Source: JAFGKK01 sp964521085
GTDB taxonomy: Bacteria > Chloroflexota > Anaerolineae > Anaerolineales > RBG-16-64-43
Assembly: GCA_964521085.1 (NCBI GenBank)
Contig: CAZFPL010000006.1
Coordinates: forward strand, 38,997 to 102,996
DNA length: 64,000 nt
Reading direction: 5' to 3'
Shown here in pieces: positions 17,799-26,508 of this stretch; the first letter of the stretch is position 1; each line of letters begins with the position of its first letter. The notes below the pieces were generated by a model that saw only the letters and a program-made list of their open reading frames with translations, did no database searches and had not been told where the DNA came from. The position numbers were made by a program, and so were the translations under genes.

Positions 17799-20359
17799 TC
17801 CTGCTCCGTGCGTTTCTTGGGTGCACTCCAAAAATCGGAAAGGAAGGAAATCAAGGATTGCGAATCAACCGTGCGGATCTTCTTTTTCGTCTGCAGGTCC
17901 TTGATATATTGCATGACCAGATGGGTCCAGACCGCGCCCGGCCGGGGATAGGCGGCGACGATATAGTGGGGCCCCGGCGCTGATTCTCCGGCTTCCTTTT
18001 CCAATTCGGCCCGGAGATTGTCGGGAGTGATCAGGGAATTGCCGTAATCGAATACGACCTTGTCCATGTGCTTGTATACGTCCTTGCTTTCTTTTACCAT
18101 GCCGTAATAATCCAGAAGCTGCGCAAGAACGTAGTTCGAAGTGGTATACACATCCTGACCCTGTTCCGATTCGACCCGTTTGCCGTTCTCCGTCCGGGTC
18201 ATGGCCCAGCCCATATACGTGCGGTTGTTCCTGTAAATCGTCTTGAGGATCTTCTTCGCCCGATCCTCCGGGATGAAGGATTCTTCGCCGATGGCAATCA
18301 GATACCAAAGGGCGTCCAGCTGGTTGGTCCAGATATCCGTGTTGGCTTTCCCCGATTCCGGATCATAGCAGGTGATGTAATATTGAATTTTTTCGCCTTT
18401 CTTGTTCTTGCCGTCTTTCCACAATTCCTCCAGACTGGCCCGGGCTTTGTCGAACGCCCTCTGGATCCGCGCCTTGGCGGTCGGATCGTTCATCATCTCC
18501 GCCATTTTGATCATCACCTGGCAACCGGCCAGGAACGTCGTCGCGTCGTAGGCGTCGGCGCCGAACAAGACCAGGTTATCGAAGGTGTTTTTTACCTCGT
18601 CGTGATAGCCCTCGGGCACCCCGTCGCCGTCGAAATCCAGCTTGAGCAGGGATTCAAGCCCGAATTTAAGCGTTTCCCAATTCTTCCTTAAAAATTCGAC
18701 ATCGCCCGTGAATTTAACGTTGCGCAGCACACGCATTGCCAGCTTGGGGAAGAGATCCACCCAATAATTGTTGTTGTACCAGGCGTAATCGCTCACGTTG
18801 CGCAACGCGTGGCCCTTGGGCATGGCGCCCACATCATGCGCCACGCTGCCCTTCACTTTAAAGGCGTCCCGGACCTGGGTCATCGGAACGCCTTCGTATT
18901 CCTCCGGATGCTCCTGGAAATGCTTTCGGGCCTCGACGAAGGACGAATGGTAGTGGTAAAAACGCGGGGTGGGATCCTCGGCCAGAATCGAGTCGATGAA
19001 ACTCTGGCAAAGCTCTTTTTCCACGCGCGGAAAGAGCATCAACAGCACCATGGAATACCAATCCACATCCGAAGGGTTGATATACGCGTAGTCGAAGCAT
19101 TCCAGGAACCGGGCCCGTTCCAACCCCTTCTCGTCCTCGACCCAAACGGCGGCGTTGGAGAGCGGGAAATGGAATTCGTTCAACATCAGCCGGGTCAGGC
19201 GCAGGGCGCCGGCCCGATCCCCTTCATAGGAGGGGCTGCCCAGGATATATTCGAAAACCCGTTTTTGCAGCTCTTCCGTCCGCTCCCGCCACTTTGGATG
19301 GTTATCCATGGCGAGCTTGGCCATGGCGACCGCCCGCCCTTCCTTTTCCGGAAAGCTTTTTACGTATTTGCGTTCGAATTTCACCCCGTCGATGAAAACC
19401 TGATCCGGGAAATCCAGAACCACGGCCACGGGAATTTTCTTCGATGCCTTCGGCTCCAGGGTAAAGGTCAGGCTGATGGCGGTTCCATAATCGCTGCACG
19501 GGACCGCCACCCGCTTTTCGTAGAAACTGCCGTCGGCGTTCAGCAAGAGATCCTGCATCAACCGGTTCAGGCAGAAGTACGGCTGGGTATCGACCGCCAC
19601 CCCCGGCATTTCCGCCGGGACGGCCAATGCCATCCGGTTCGGGCTTTCCGTGCTCCCCATGATCACGCCCCGCAGAGAGGCGGATTGGAACTCCGTATGC
19701 ACGTGCCCGTGGACCGGCGCAGTGCAGATGTAGATGCTGTCCTGGTCGGTCGGTTTCAGTTCCTTCTCTTGAAGGTTGACCAGCGAGGGCCGGGGTACGA
19801 CGAGCGTGATCGCTTGGGCTTTGTCTGCGGCGTTCTCCACCTCGAACTCTTCCACGCCGAAAGGCGTCAGGGTTTGATCGTCCCCCGACAGGAAAGGTGA
19901 AATCCATCTCCGGGTCACCTTCACCTTGCCTAATTTGTACGTGACCACCAGCGAGGGCGGAGCGATGGTGAGGGTTACTTTTTTTTCCGAAAGGCAGGGG
20001 TGGTAGTAGTTTTCGATGGCCGGAATGTCATCCGGCGTTTCCGCGACCTGCGGACTCCGCTGGGTAAGCATGAAGCATTTTTCGCCGATGCGGATGAAGG
20101 GTGCGGAGGCGTATTGGATCGCTTTCTGATTCAGGAGGATGAGCCGGCCCGCGTCGTTCAGACGGTTGTAAAGGCCGTAGGGGGATATGCCGATCGAACA
20201 GGTGGGGGCGCCTTGCAGGGCGACCGTCTGTGGAAACTGGAGGGTCTTCGACATGCCCTGGAAGTGAACCGTCATTTTGTTTTTTTCGTAAATGGCGGCG
20301 GTTCTTGCGCCTGTGAGCGTATGAATATCGCTCACTTTGAAAGGAGCGGATTTCGGCAT
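17795..20359 (-). CDS. GH116-like glycosidase (beta-glucosidase/beta-xylosidase type)
   Basis: The 854-residue product looks like family GH116 (GBA2-type). It has an N-terminal beta-rich domain of about 330 residues and a C-terminal (alpha/alpha)6 domain. The C-terminal domain has the family pattern KLDFDGDGVPEGYHDEVKNTFDN followed by a GADAYDATTFLAGCQVM helix and a TDIWTNQLDALWYL region. GH116 enzymes remove terminal beta-linked glucose or xylose. No signal peptide is seen, so it should be cytoplasmic. The ATG at 20359 follows GAGGGAAAA; the ATG five codons earlier lacks a site. It overlaps the GH10 start by 4 nt. The exact substrate cannot be read from sequence. Confidence 0.78.
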   Translation of the reverse strand: MPKSAPFKVSDIHTLTGARTAAIYEKNKMTVHFQGMSKTLQFPQTVALQGAPTCSIGISPYGLYNRLNDAGRLILLNQKAIQYASAPFIRIGEKCFMLTQRSPQVAETPDDIPAIENYYHPCLSEKKVTLTIAPPSLVVTYKLGKVKVTRRWISPFLSGDDQTLTPFGVEEFEVENAADKAQAITLVVPRPSLVNLQEKELKPTDQDSIYICTAPVHGHVHTEFQSASLRGVIMGSTESPNRMALAVPAEMPGVAVDTQPYFCLNRLMQDLLLNADGSFYEKRVAVPCSDYGTAISLTFTLEPKASKKIPVAVVLDFPDQVFIDGVKFERKYVKSFPEKEGRAVAMAKLAMDNHPKWRERTEELQKRVFEYILGSPSYEGDRAGALRLTRLMLNEFHFPLSNAAVWVEDEKGLERARFLECFDYAYINPSDVDWYSMVLLMLFPRVEKELCQSFIDSILAEDPTPRFYHYHSSFVEARKHFQEHPEEYEGVPMTQVRDAFKVKGSVAHDVGAMPKGHALRNVSDYAWYNNNYWVDLFPKLAMRVLRNVKFTGDVEFLRKNWETLKFGLESLLKLDFDGDGVPEGYHDEVKNTFDNLVLFGADAYDATTFLAGCQVMIKMAEMMNDPTAKARIQRAFDKARASLEELWKDGKNKKGEKIQYYITCYDPESGKANTDIWTNQLDALWYLIAIGEESFIPEDRAKKILKTIYRNNRTYMGWAMTRTENGKRVESEQGQDVYTTSNYVLAQLLDYYGMVKESKDVYKHMDKVVFDYGNSLITPDNLRAELEKEAGESAPGPHYIVAAYPRPGAVWTHLVMQYIKDLQTKKKIRTVDSQSLISFLSDFWSAPKKRTEQE

Positions 20360-20394
20360 GGTCTTTTCCCTCATCGGTTATTCCGGGTTTCGCC

Positions 20395-22257
20395 CTAGCA
20401 CTTTCCTCCGAATGCGAATCCCTTCTTGGGGGCCGATTTCTTCGCCGGCGGCTTCTTCCCCGCCGGTTTCTTGGCCGCGGATTTCCCGGCCGGGGGCGCC
20501 GCCGTCACGGGAAGAAGGACGATCGGCATTTTCGTCGAAGGGTATGGCTGGATGGCCCCGAACAGAAGATCGGCCGCGATCCGGATCGAATCGGGCGATC
20601 CGCTGAAATTGCACACGACGGCGTCGGCCTCCTTGGTCGTGCCGGTGATATAGGGGGAGTTGGTCACGACGACGACCGTGTGTCCCGCCGCTTTTAATTT
20701 TTTAACCAGGTGCTGGTTGTTGCCCCGCTTTTCAATCCGCGCGAAAAAATTTGTCATCACGACCAGATCCGCCTGGTCGGCGAGTTCGAGAGCCTCGTCC
20801 ACTTCGTCCTCGTCGGCATGAAACGCCGTGTCGTCCAGGATCAGGTTGGTGGAATGGGCGGTCATGGCTTCACAGAACATATGCGGATGGCTGTAGAGGT
20901 CCTTGCCCAGAAAGGGATACGGAATGCATTGTTCGATCACAAGGATTTTCTTTTCTTTATTGAGCGGAAGCAGTTTTTTATCATCGCGTATGACGAGCAG
21001 GGCCTTATGCGCTACTTCCCGCGAGAGGTCGATCACTTCCCGGCTGCGCGCGATGGACCGCGTTTTCTCCGGATCGTTTTTCCCGGCCTTTTCGAACAAA
21101 CCCTGATCATACTTCATATTTAAAAGCCGGCGGACGGCGTCGTTGAGTCGTTCTTCCGGCAGTTCGCCCTGTTCGACGGCGCTCTTGATTCCGAAGAAGC
21201 ACTGCGACCGTGATTCATCGTCCGCTTTCAGGAGGATGGTGTCCACGCCCGCCTGAATCGCCATGGCGCAGGCCTTGGGGAGCGGCCATTTCTTGAGAAT
21301 GGCGGCCATGCCGATGGCGTCGGAAACGATGACGCCTTCGAATCCCAGTTCATTCCTGAGAAGGTCGGTGAGAATGGCGGGCGAGAGCGTGGAGGGGTAT
21401 GTTTTATCGTACGGCGGATAGATGGTGTGCGCGGTCATGACCGATTTCGCCCCCGCTTTGATCGCGGCCTGGAAGGTGACCAGTTCGACGGCGCGCATGC
21501 GTGCCAAATCCGCCCGGCAGACATCGAGCACGTCGTGCGCGTCGGTGGCGGAATCGCCGCGGCCGGGGAAGTGCTTGGCGGTGGCGGCGACGCCGGCGTC
21601 CTGGTACCCGCGGACGGTGGCCTCGACGTGCGCCGCGCAGACGTTCGGATCGTCGCCGAACGAACGGACACCGATCTCCGGATTCTGCGGATTGATGTTC
21701 ACGTCGCACACCGGGTGATAGAACTGCGTCACCCCGATCGCGGCCATCTGCCGGGCGAGGGCGTTCGCCATTTTATACGTAAGCTCCAGGTCGCCGATGG
21801 CGGTCAATCCCATGGGGGGGATGAACTGCCGGATGCCGCCGGAGGTGTAATCGTTCTTGAAATCGCCCTCCATATCGATCGTGATGTGCAGCGGGATGCC
21901 GGAGGGCCGGCCCATGGCGATTTTCTGAAGTTTGTTGATCGCTTCCGTGAGTTCCTCCGGGGTGACGCTGACGCCGTAGTTATGGTCGTCGAAGTAGGTG
22001 TGGGCGATGTCGAAATAGTCCTTCGGTTTTTTGAAGGTCTTGTCCACCTGCGAGTGGCCCCAATACAGGTTCTTGCAGGTTTCCAGTCCGTACGGCTCGA
22101 GACACAACCCGCCGGCGTTCAGCTTGGTGACCTGTTCGATCCCCGAAGGCGTCAGATAGGCGCCGCGCCAGGTAAAGGTGAGAACCTGGCCGACCCTTTC
22201 CGCCAGGCTCATTTGCTCCATCTTCTTGGAGACGAATTCGTCTCTACCGTTCGACAT
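20395..22257 (-). CDS. GH3 family beta-glycosidase with a Lys/Ala/Pro-rich tail
   Basis: The 620-residue enzyme is a GH3 hydrolase: catalytic barrel with KHFPGRGD (228-235), nucleophile Asp313 in VSDAIGM, and an alpha/beta sandwich domain from about residue 400. No signal peptide is present. It probably removes beta-linked xylose, glucose or N-acetylglucosamine from oligosaccharide ends; a lone GH3 without the fibronectin-like domain can have any of these activities. The last 35 residues are unusual: a run of Lys, Ala and Pro (AAKKPAGKKPPAKKSAPKK) ending in FAFGGKC. GGGAGGAA precedes the ATG. It lies 18 nt after pfkB and 35 nt before GH116. Confidence 0.9.
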   Translation of the reverse strand: MSNGRDEFVSKKMEQMSLAERVGQVLTFTWRGAYLTPSGIEQVTKLNAGGLCLEPYGLETCKNLYWGHSQVDKTFKKPKDYFDIAHTYFDDHNYGVSVTPEELTEAINKLQKIAMGRPSGIPLHITIDMEGDFKNDYTSGGIRQFIPPMGLTAIGDLELTYKMANALARQMAAIGVTQFYHPVCDVNINPQNPEIGVRSFGDDPNVCAAHVEATVRGYQDAGVAATAKHFPGRGDSATDAHDVLDVCRADLARMRAVELVTFQAAIKAGAKSVMTAHTIYPPYDKTYPSTLSPAILTDLLRNELGFEGVIVSDAIGMAAILKKWPLPKACAMAIQAGVDTILLKADDESRSQCFFGIKSAVEQGELPEERLNDAVRRLLNMKYDQGLFEKAGKNDPEKTRSIARSREVIDLSREVAHKALLVIRDDKKLLPLNKEKKILVIEQCIPYPFLGKDLYSHPHMFCEAMTAHSTNLILDDTAFHADEDEVDEALELADQADLVVMTNFFARIEKRGNNQHLVKKLKAAGHTVVVVTNSPYITGTTKEADAVVCNFSGSPDSIRIAADLLFGAIQPYPSTKMPIVLLPVTAAPPAGKSAAKKPAGKKPPAKKSAPKKGFAFGGKC

Positions 22258-22275
22258 CGTATTCCTCCCGGAGGT

Positions 22276-23502
22276 TTATGCTTTTCCTCTCGGCGCTTCC
22301 CATTGGCCGCGGTTGTTGGGCCCGGCCCAGAATTCGCGTTCCTTCTTCCAGCCGGGTTCGGTGATCCTCAGCTCCTTCGTCTTCCACCCCGATTCGATGC
22401 GGCGGGTCAAATCGTCGAAACCCTTGTTCCACGAGAGTCCGTCGGGCACCGTGACGTTCATGCTGCCCGCCGCGTTGGCATAGCGCAGGCACGATTCAAT
22501 GGTGTAGCCCCGGACGAAGGCCGCCAGGAATCCGGCGATCGCCGAATCTCCGGACCCGAGCGCGCCGACGAACTTTTCCTCCTCGTAAACAGGGAACCAT
22601 AGTTCGCGATCAGCCCAGTTGGCCACGTCGCCGCATGCTGCCGCGCCGAACTTGGCGAGCCGATCCTTGCCGGCGGTTCGGATGTACAAGCCGCGGTGGC
22701 CGCACTTCACCATGGCGACGCCCGTCCCCATGGCCAGCAGATCGTCTCCCATCTTGGAGATCTCCCCCACGCTAAGGTGGTCGAGGACGCAATCCTTGGG
22801 CCCGAGATTGGCTTTCTTCTCGAGGAATTTATCCTTATACAGGAAATAAAAAAGTTCCTCCGCGCTAGGAACCATGAAATCGGTCAGGGGCACCCAGGCC
22901 TTTAGGATCGCGTACCAATCGCGCCGGCCGGCGTAGCTTTCCATGTCGGGAATCGACATGTCGAGCGCGGTCGTTGTGCCGAGCTCCCTGGTCTTTTTGA
23001 GGATCCGGGTAAGTTCGGCTCCGGTGTCCTCATAGATTTTCTTCATCCACGGCGGGTACCCGAAGAGCATCAGCTTCGCCCGGCCCACGATATCAAAATT
23101 CATGTCGTCGTAACCGAACGTGTCGTTGGCGCCGGTGTGATGCAGGTAAAAACGGTCGATGCCGGGGATGCAAATGGCGATGGTGTAGGACGTCGATTCA
23201 CCCTTCACCACGCTCATGCCTTCGAAATGGCCTTCCTTTTCCTCGTACCATTGGAGAATTTGCTTGCCGAAATCATCGTCCCCCACCTTGCCGATCAACT
23301 CGGTTTTCACCCCAAGGCGCCGGATCGAGACGCCCGCATTGGTGACCGGGCCTCCGCCCACCACCACGCATTCTCCCATGTTGATCATCTTGCCGGGGAC
23401 AAGCACGTCCGTCATTTTATCGACCTTGCCGTCAATCGTAAACGCGGGGATTAAGTCCAGGCAAGTGTGGCCTGCGGCAACGATATCGATATCCTTCGTC
23501 AT
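22276..23502 (-). CDS. PfkB-family carbohydrate kinase
   Basis: The 408-residue product is a ribokinase/PfkB-type kinase: N-terminal IVAAGHTCLDLIP, the substrate-side GGGPVTNAGVSIRRLG motif, and the catalytic GALGSGDSAIAGFLAAF near the end, with the base Asp in GSGD. It is longer than usual (about 300-330), mainly through a central insertion. It should phosphorylate a sugar or sugar acid released by the cluster. The ATG at 23502 has GAGGAG 10 nt upstream; the in-frame extension to 23580 crosses the promoter and is rejected. It is the first gene of the cluster. Confidence 0.88.
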   Translation of the reverse strand: MTKDIDIVAAGHTCLDLIPAFTIDGKVDKMTDVLVPGKMINMGECVVVGGGPVTNAGVSIRRLGVKTELIGKVGDDDFGKQILQWYEEKEGHFEGMSVVKGESTSYTIAICIPGIDRFYLHHTGANDTFGYDDMNFDIVGRAKLMLFGYPPWMKKIYEDTGAELTRILKKTRELGTTTALDMSIPDMESYAGRRDWYAILKAWVPLTDFMVPSAEELFYFLYKDKFLEKKANLGPKDCVLDHLSVGEISKMGDDLLAMGTGVAMVKCGHRGLYIRTAGKDRLAKFGAAACGDVANWADRELWFPVYEEEKFVGALGSGDSAIAGFLAAFVRGYTIESCLRYANAAGSMNVTVPDGLSWNKGFDDLTRRIESGWKTKELRITEPGWKKEREFWAGPNNRGQWEAPRGKA

Positions 23503-23539
23503 CGATCTCGAACTCCTCGGGGATTTGAATATTTCCAGT

Positions 23540-23568
23540 ATGTTAACGTTTACAAATCGGCATGTCAA
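23540..23568 (-). promoter_or_regulatory. Promoter of the beta-glycoside cluster with a LacI-type operator
   Basis: On the minus strand a perfect -35 TTGACA (23568-23563) and a -10 TAACAT (23545-23540) are 17 bp apart. A near-palindromic 14-mer, TGTAAACGTTAACA on the minus strand (23554-23541), overlaps the -10 box. It has the central CG and TGTnAACG half-site typical of LacI-family sugar repressors. A repressor bound here would block RNA polymerase directly. No lacI-type gene is in the window. Confidence 0.8.
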
Positions 23569-23589
23569 GCAATAAATCACACGACTTTT

Positions 23590-23617
23590 GGAAAATTTCC
23601 ATGGAAATTTTCCATGG
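23590..23617. promoter_or_regulatory. Palindrome array, proximal cluster (two units)
   Basis: A perfect 9-1-9 palindrome CCATGGAAATTTTCCATGG occupies 23599-23617. A second unit with one degenerate arm (GGAAA-A-TTTCCATGG, 23590-23604) overlaps it by 6 bp. The array lies about 20 bp upstream of the -35 box of the pfkB promoter, a usual place for an activator or for a repressor that loops DNA. Confidence 0.7.
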
Positions 23618-23903
23618 CGGATTCAATCGTCGCGCAACGCACGCCGATCCTTATCGTTGATTTGAATTCGCAGCGAACCGAAAACCGTTTCTGACGCACC
23701 CGCCGATCTCCCTAATTTATGGGGGAATTCACGTGCCCGTCCGTCCCGCGCCGAATCGGGACGGATCCACTTCCTCTCATCCTGTGGTAGCGAAATTTAT
23801 TGCTTACTGCGCTTCATGAGGCTTTTAATCTTCCCTCGGCAATGGGAAATTTTTGCATAATCGTCGAATTCAATTTCGAAATTGGACGTTTCTGAGAAAA
23901 AAA

Positions 23904-23982
23904 CCATGGAAAATTTCCATGGATTCCCCCTTTCCATGGAAATTTTCCATGGATTGCTTGGATTCGTGGAAAATTTCCATGA
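23904..23982. promoter_or_regulatory. Palindrome array, distal cluster (three units)
   Basis: Two perfect 9-1-9 palindromes, CCATGGAAAATTTCCATGG (23904-23922) and CCATGGAAATTTTCCATGG (23934-23952), start 30 bp apart. A third unit with a shorter core, TGGAAAATTTCCA, sits at 23967-23979. Start-to-start spacings are close to three helical turns, so a bound protein would face the same side of the helix. The region from 23618 to 23903 between the two clusters is AT-rich and holds no convincing gene. Confidence 0.7.
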
Positions 23983-24013
23983 GCTATGAAATTTGACGGG
24001 GGTATTTAACCAC

Positions 24014-24060
24014 GCCAAGGATTGCCGCAATCAGTCTTGTGACTGCGTGCATCCCTTGGC
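24014..24060. other. Long imperfect hairpin downstream of the GH13 gene
   Basis: GCCAAGG (24014-24020) pairs with CCTTGGC (24054-24060); inside, GCA/TGC and CAGTC-TTGT-GACTG extend the stem. It lies 80 bp past the GH13 stop. No T-run follows on the minus strand, so it may be a 3' stability element and not an intrinsic terminator. Confidence 0.4.
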
Positions 24061-24141
24061 CGAAGAAATGGGATGCCACAGCGCGCTTTTATAAACTTCC
24101 GGTCGTGTGGCTTGACCCGCGGGAATTGCGGACAGCCTGAA

Positions 24142-26247
24142 TCAGTCCGCTTTCCTGACCGTCAGAATCGGCGCAAGGACGTTGGTTGCATCGATCGCAA
24201 ACACATAATAGCCATTGAGCACGGAAATATGCAGGATGTCCGCGCTTCCGCCGCCATCCCACGCCGTCGGCTCGAGCACGAAGGGCTCGCCGAGCTCGAG
24301 CGTTCGGAGGTCGCGCCAGCAGATCGCGGCGAAGCCATATTCCCAATAGGTACCGGCGATCTTGAAGGCGTATGTTCCTACTCCCAGGTATATTTTCGCT
24401 TCGTATAGGCCGGATCCTTTGTATTCGAATTTTGCGGAATCCACCGACTCCCAGTTGTTCATAGTCCCGCGGACGTACATATCGACCCCGAACGGCGTCG
24501 ACGGGCGCGCGAGGCGGAATGCCTGGATCGATTGACCCGGCATGGACAGCGCGGCCGAGCCGCTATTCCCGGCGATCAGGGAAACCGGATCGGCACCATA
24601 GGAAAATAGCGGGCTGTACGCCTGGTTCGACTCGAGGCCATTCAAGTAGATCGACTTAGCCTTGTTCCCATAGTTCACGGCGACGACGATCGCTTCATCG
24701 GCGTGCGCCCGTTCAAAGACAAAGCTCGTCCCATCCACCAAAAGTAGACGGTACCCTCCCCCATTGAGCGCTGTATGGCCATTTCGCAGGGCGATGAGCG
24801 TCCTGTAATAATTCAGGAGAGAGGTTGGATCGTCCGTTTCGGCGGCCACGTTATGGGTGGCGGCGTTGGGGGCGGGTTCGAAATATTTGTATAGGCCGTC
24901 TTTGGGGGCATGGATGGCGGCAGCGGTTGTGAACCCGGCGGTCGCCGGATCGCCGGTCCAACTCATCGGCCCGCGCCGGCGTACTTCGTTCCCGAACTCC
25001 TGGTTTGTGATGTCCGCCAATCCGATTTCCTCGCCGTAATAGATGAAGGGAATCCCCGGCATCAGCAGGTGCGCCGCCGCGGCCAAACGGTACTCGGGCG
25101 TGTCGCCGCCGAATTGGTTCCACAGACGGTCGCCCCACCACGAGTCGTGGTTTTGCAGGATCATCGACACCTTGCCGATGGGATGGCGCAGCGGATAATT
25201 GGCCAGGATCGAAACGGAATCCGGATCCCCGAGCGCCGCCAGAACCGCCCGTTGGGCGAAGATTTCCCCCCGGTCCGGATCCATAAAGGAGGCTCGGTCG
25301 AATCCGAACGCCCCACCACAGATTTCGGCGATGGCATATTCCGGCATCGCCCCTTCACAGACCATGAATCGGTTCTCATTCTCGTCGACGACGTTCCGGA
25401 GGCCGGCCAGCGCGGCCCACGTCTCCGGCTGGTTGGCGAATCCCTTCGCGCCGTTCTCGATGAGGAACGAGGCGGAGTCGAGGCGGAGGCCGTCGATCCC
25501 GCGGTTGAGCCAGAACCGGAACGTGTTCTCGTGATACTTCACCACCTCCGAATTCTTCCAATTGAACTCCGGCAGGTTGACGTCGAAGAATGCGTAGTAC
25601 CAGCCGTGCGGTGATTTCCGCCACGGATCGCCTTGCCACAAACCGCCGGACCAGCCCAAGGGGTGCGTCTCCGAAAAGATGTACCAATCCCGCCATGGGC
25701 TGGCCGGATCGTTGGCCGCCATGACAAATCCCGGATGCGTGGCTGCGGACATATTGGTCGCGTAGTCCAGGATGATGCCGATTCCGCGCTTGTGGGCTCC
25801 AGCGATCAGCCTGTCGAGCGTTTCGAACGAACCGTAATTCAGGTCGACGTTGCGATAGTCGGTCACCATGTAGTTGTGGTCGTGATCCCAACTCGGAAAG
25901 ATACCCATAAGCCACAATCCGCGTATCCCGAGATCCTGAAGGTAATCGAGCGACTGGATCAGACCCTCGAGGTCGCCGTCGCTGTCACCGTTCGAATCCC
26001 TATATGCGCGCACGAAGATCTCCATGAACGGTCCCCGGATCCACGAGGGATCTAATGCGCTGGAGGTGTCGCCGACCGGGACAGGCGCAGTATCGAACGG
26101 GATAAGAGGTGTGTCGGTTGGGGAGAGGGTCGGGCTTTCGACCGGGGCGGAAGCGGTCTCGAACGGTGTGGCACAGGAGGGGGCACCACCGCATGCGGAC
26201 AACAGCATTAAGGCCGATGCGGTGATCCATAATCGTTCATTTTTCAT
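24142..26247 (-). CDS. Secreted GH13 alpha-amylase-family lipoprotein with C-terminal beta-sandwich/CBM-like domain
   Basis: The 701-residue protein is exported by a signal peptide with lipobox LLSAC, followed by a Pro/Thr/Ser-rich linker. The GH13 barrel carries the four conserved regions: GIILDYATN (I), GLRLDSASF with the nucleophile Asp (II), MVCEGAM with the acid/base Glu (III) and LQNHDS with the transition-state Asp (IV). A beta-sandwich domain follows, and the last 120 residues resemble a starch-binding CBM (MYVRGTMNNW...YKGSGLYEAKI). It likely degrades starch or related alpha-glucans at the cell surface. GGAG lies 5 nt before the ATG. It stands alone, upstream of the beta-glycoside cluster but on the far side of the operator arrays. 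Confidence 0.92.
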   Translation of the reverse strand: MKNERLWITASALMLLSACGGAPSCATPFETASAPVESPTLSPTDTPLIPFDTAPVPVGDTSSALDPSWIRGPFMEIFVRAYRDSNGDSDGDLEGLIQSLDYLQDLGIRGLWLMGIFPSWDHDHNYMVTDYRNVDLNYGSFETLDRLIAGAHKRGIGIILDYATNMSAATHPGFVMAANDPASPWRDWYIFSETHPLGWSGGLWQGDPWRKSPHGWYYAFFDVNLPEFNWKNSEVVKYHENTFRFWLNRGIDGLRLDSASFLIENGAKGFANQPETWAALAGLRNVVDENENRFMVCEGAMPEYAIAEICGGAFGFDRASFMDPDRGEIFAQRAVLAALGDPDSVSILANYPLRHPIGKVSMILQNHDSWWGDRLWNQFGGDTPEYRLAAAAHLLMPGIPFIYYGEEIGLADITNQEFGNEVRRRGPMSWTGDPATAGFTTAAAIHAPKDGLYKYFEPAPNAATHNVAAETDDPTSLLNYYRTLIALRNGHTALNGGGYRLLLVDGTSFVFERAHADEAIVVAVNYGNKAKSIYLNGLESNQAYSPLFSYGADPVSLIAGNSGSAALSMPGQSIQAFRLARPSTPFGVDMYVRGTMNNWESVDSAKFEYKGSGLYEAKIYLGVGTYAFKIAGTYWEYGFAAICWRDLRTLELGEPFVLEPTAWDGGGSADILHISVLNGYYVFAIDATNVLAPILTVRKAD

Positions 26248-26324
26248 ATGAACTCCGGCTTTGAGGGAGATTCGGAATGTGGTTGCTTTTTAGGATTCTG
26301 CGTTCCGGTACCCCTTCCCTGGAA

Positions 26325-26480
26325 TTTTATTTAATAAAACATTATTTTGGGCACACAGTACATGGAAAGCACCGACAACACCACGGATTACACCGAAAGA
26401 ATTGCGCCGGGGTAATCAATGGAATTCAACTCTTTCCTTCGGTGTCTTCGGTTTTTTCAATGAAATCCGTGTGCGCGGTT
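26325..26480. repeat. AT-rich palindrome and degenerate 'CACGGATT' inverted repeat
   Basis: A perfect 7-1-7 palindrome TTTTATTTAATAAAA lies at 26325-26339, about 80 bp upstream of the GH13 ATG, and could be part of its promoter or an operator. Next to it, CACGGATTACACCGAAAG and a later AATGAAATCCGTG form a loose inverted repeat of about 90 bp. Similar 'ACACGGA' sequences occur at 44331-44411 and 58403-58460. I see no gene in 26248-26508. Confidence 0.4.
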
Positions 26481-26508
26481 CATCGGAAAGAATTGCTACG
26501 TTATTTCC

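Noticed and set aside
23797..24030. Short minus-strand open frame over the palindrome array
   Set aside because: Its Trp-Lys-Phe repeats (PWKFSM) are translations of the CCATGGAAA palindromes themselves; no ribosome site.
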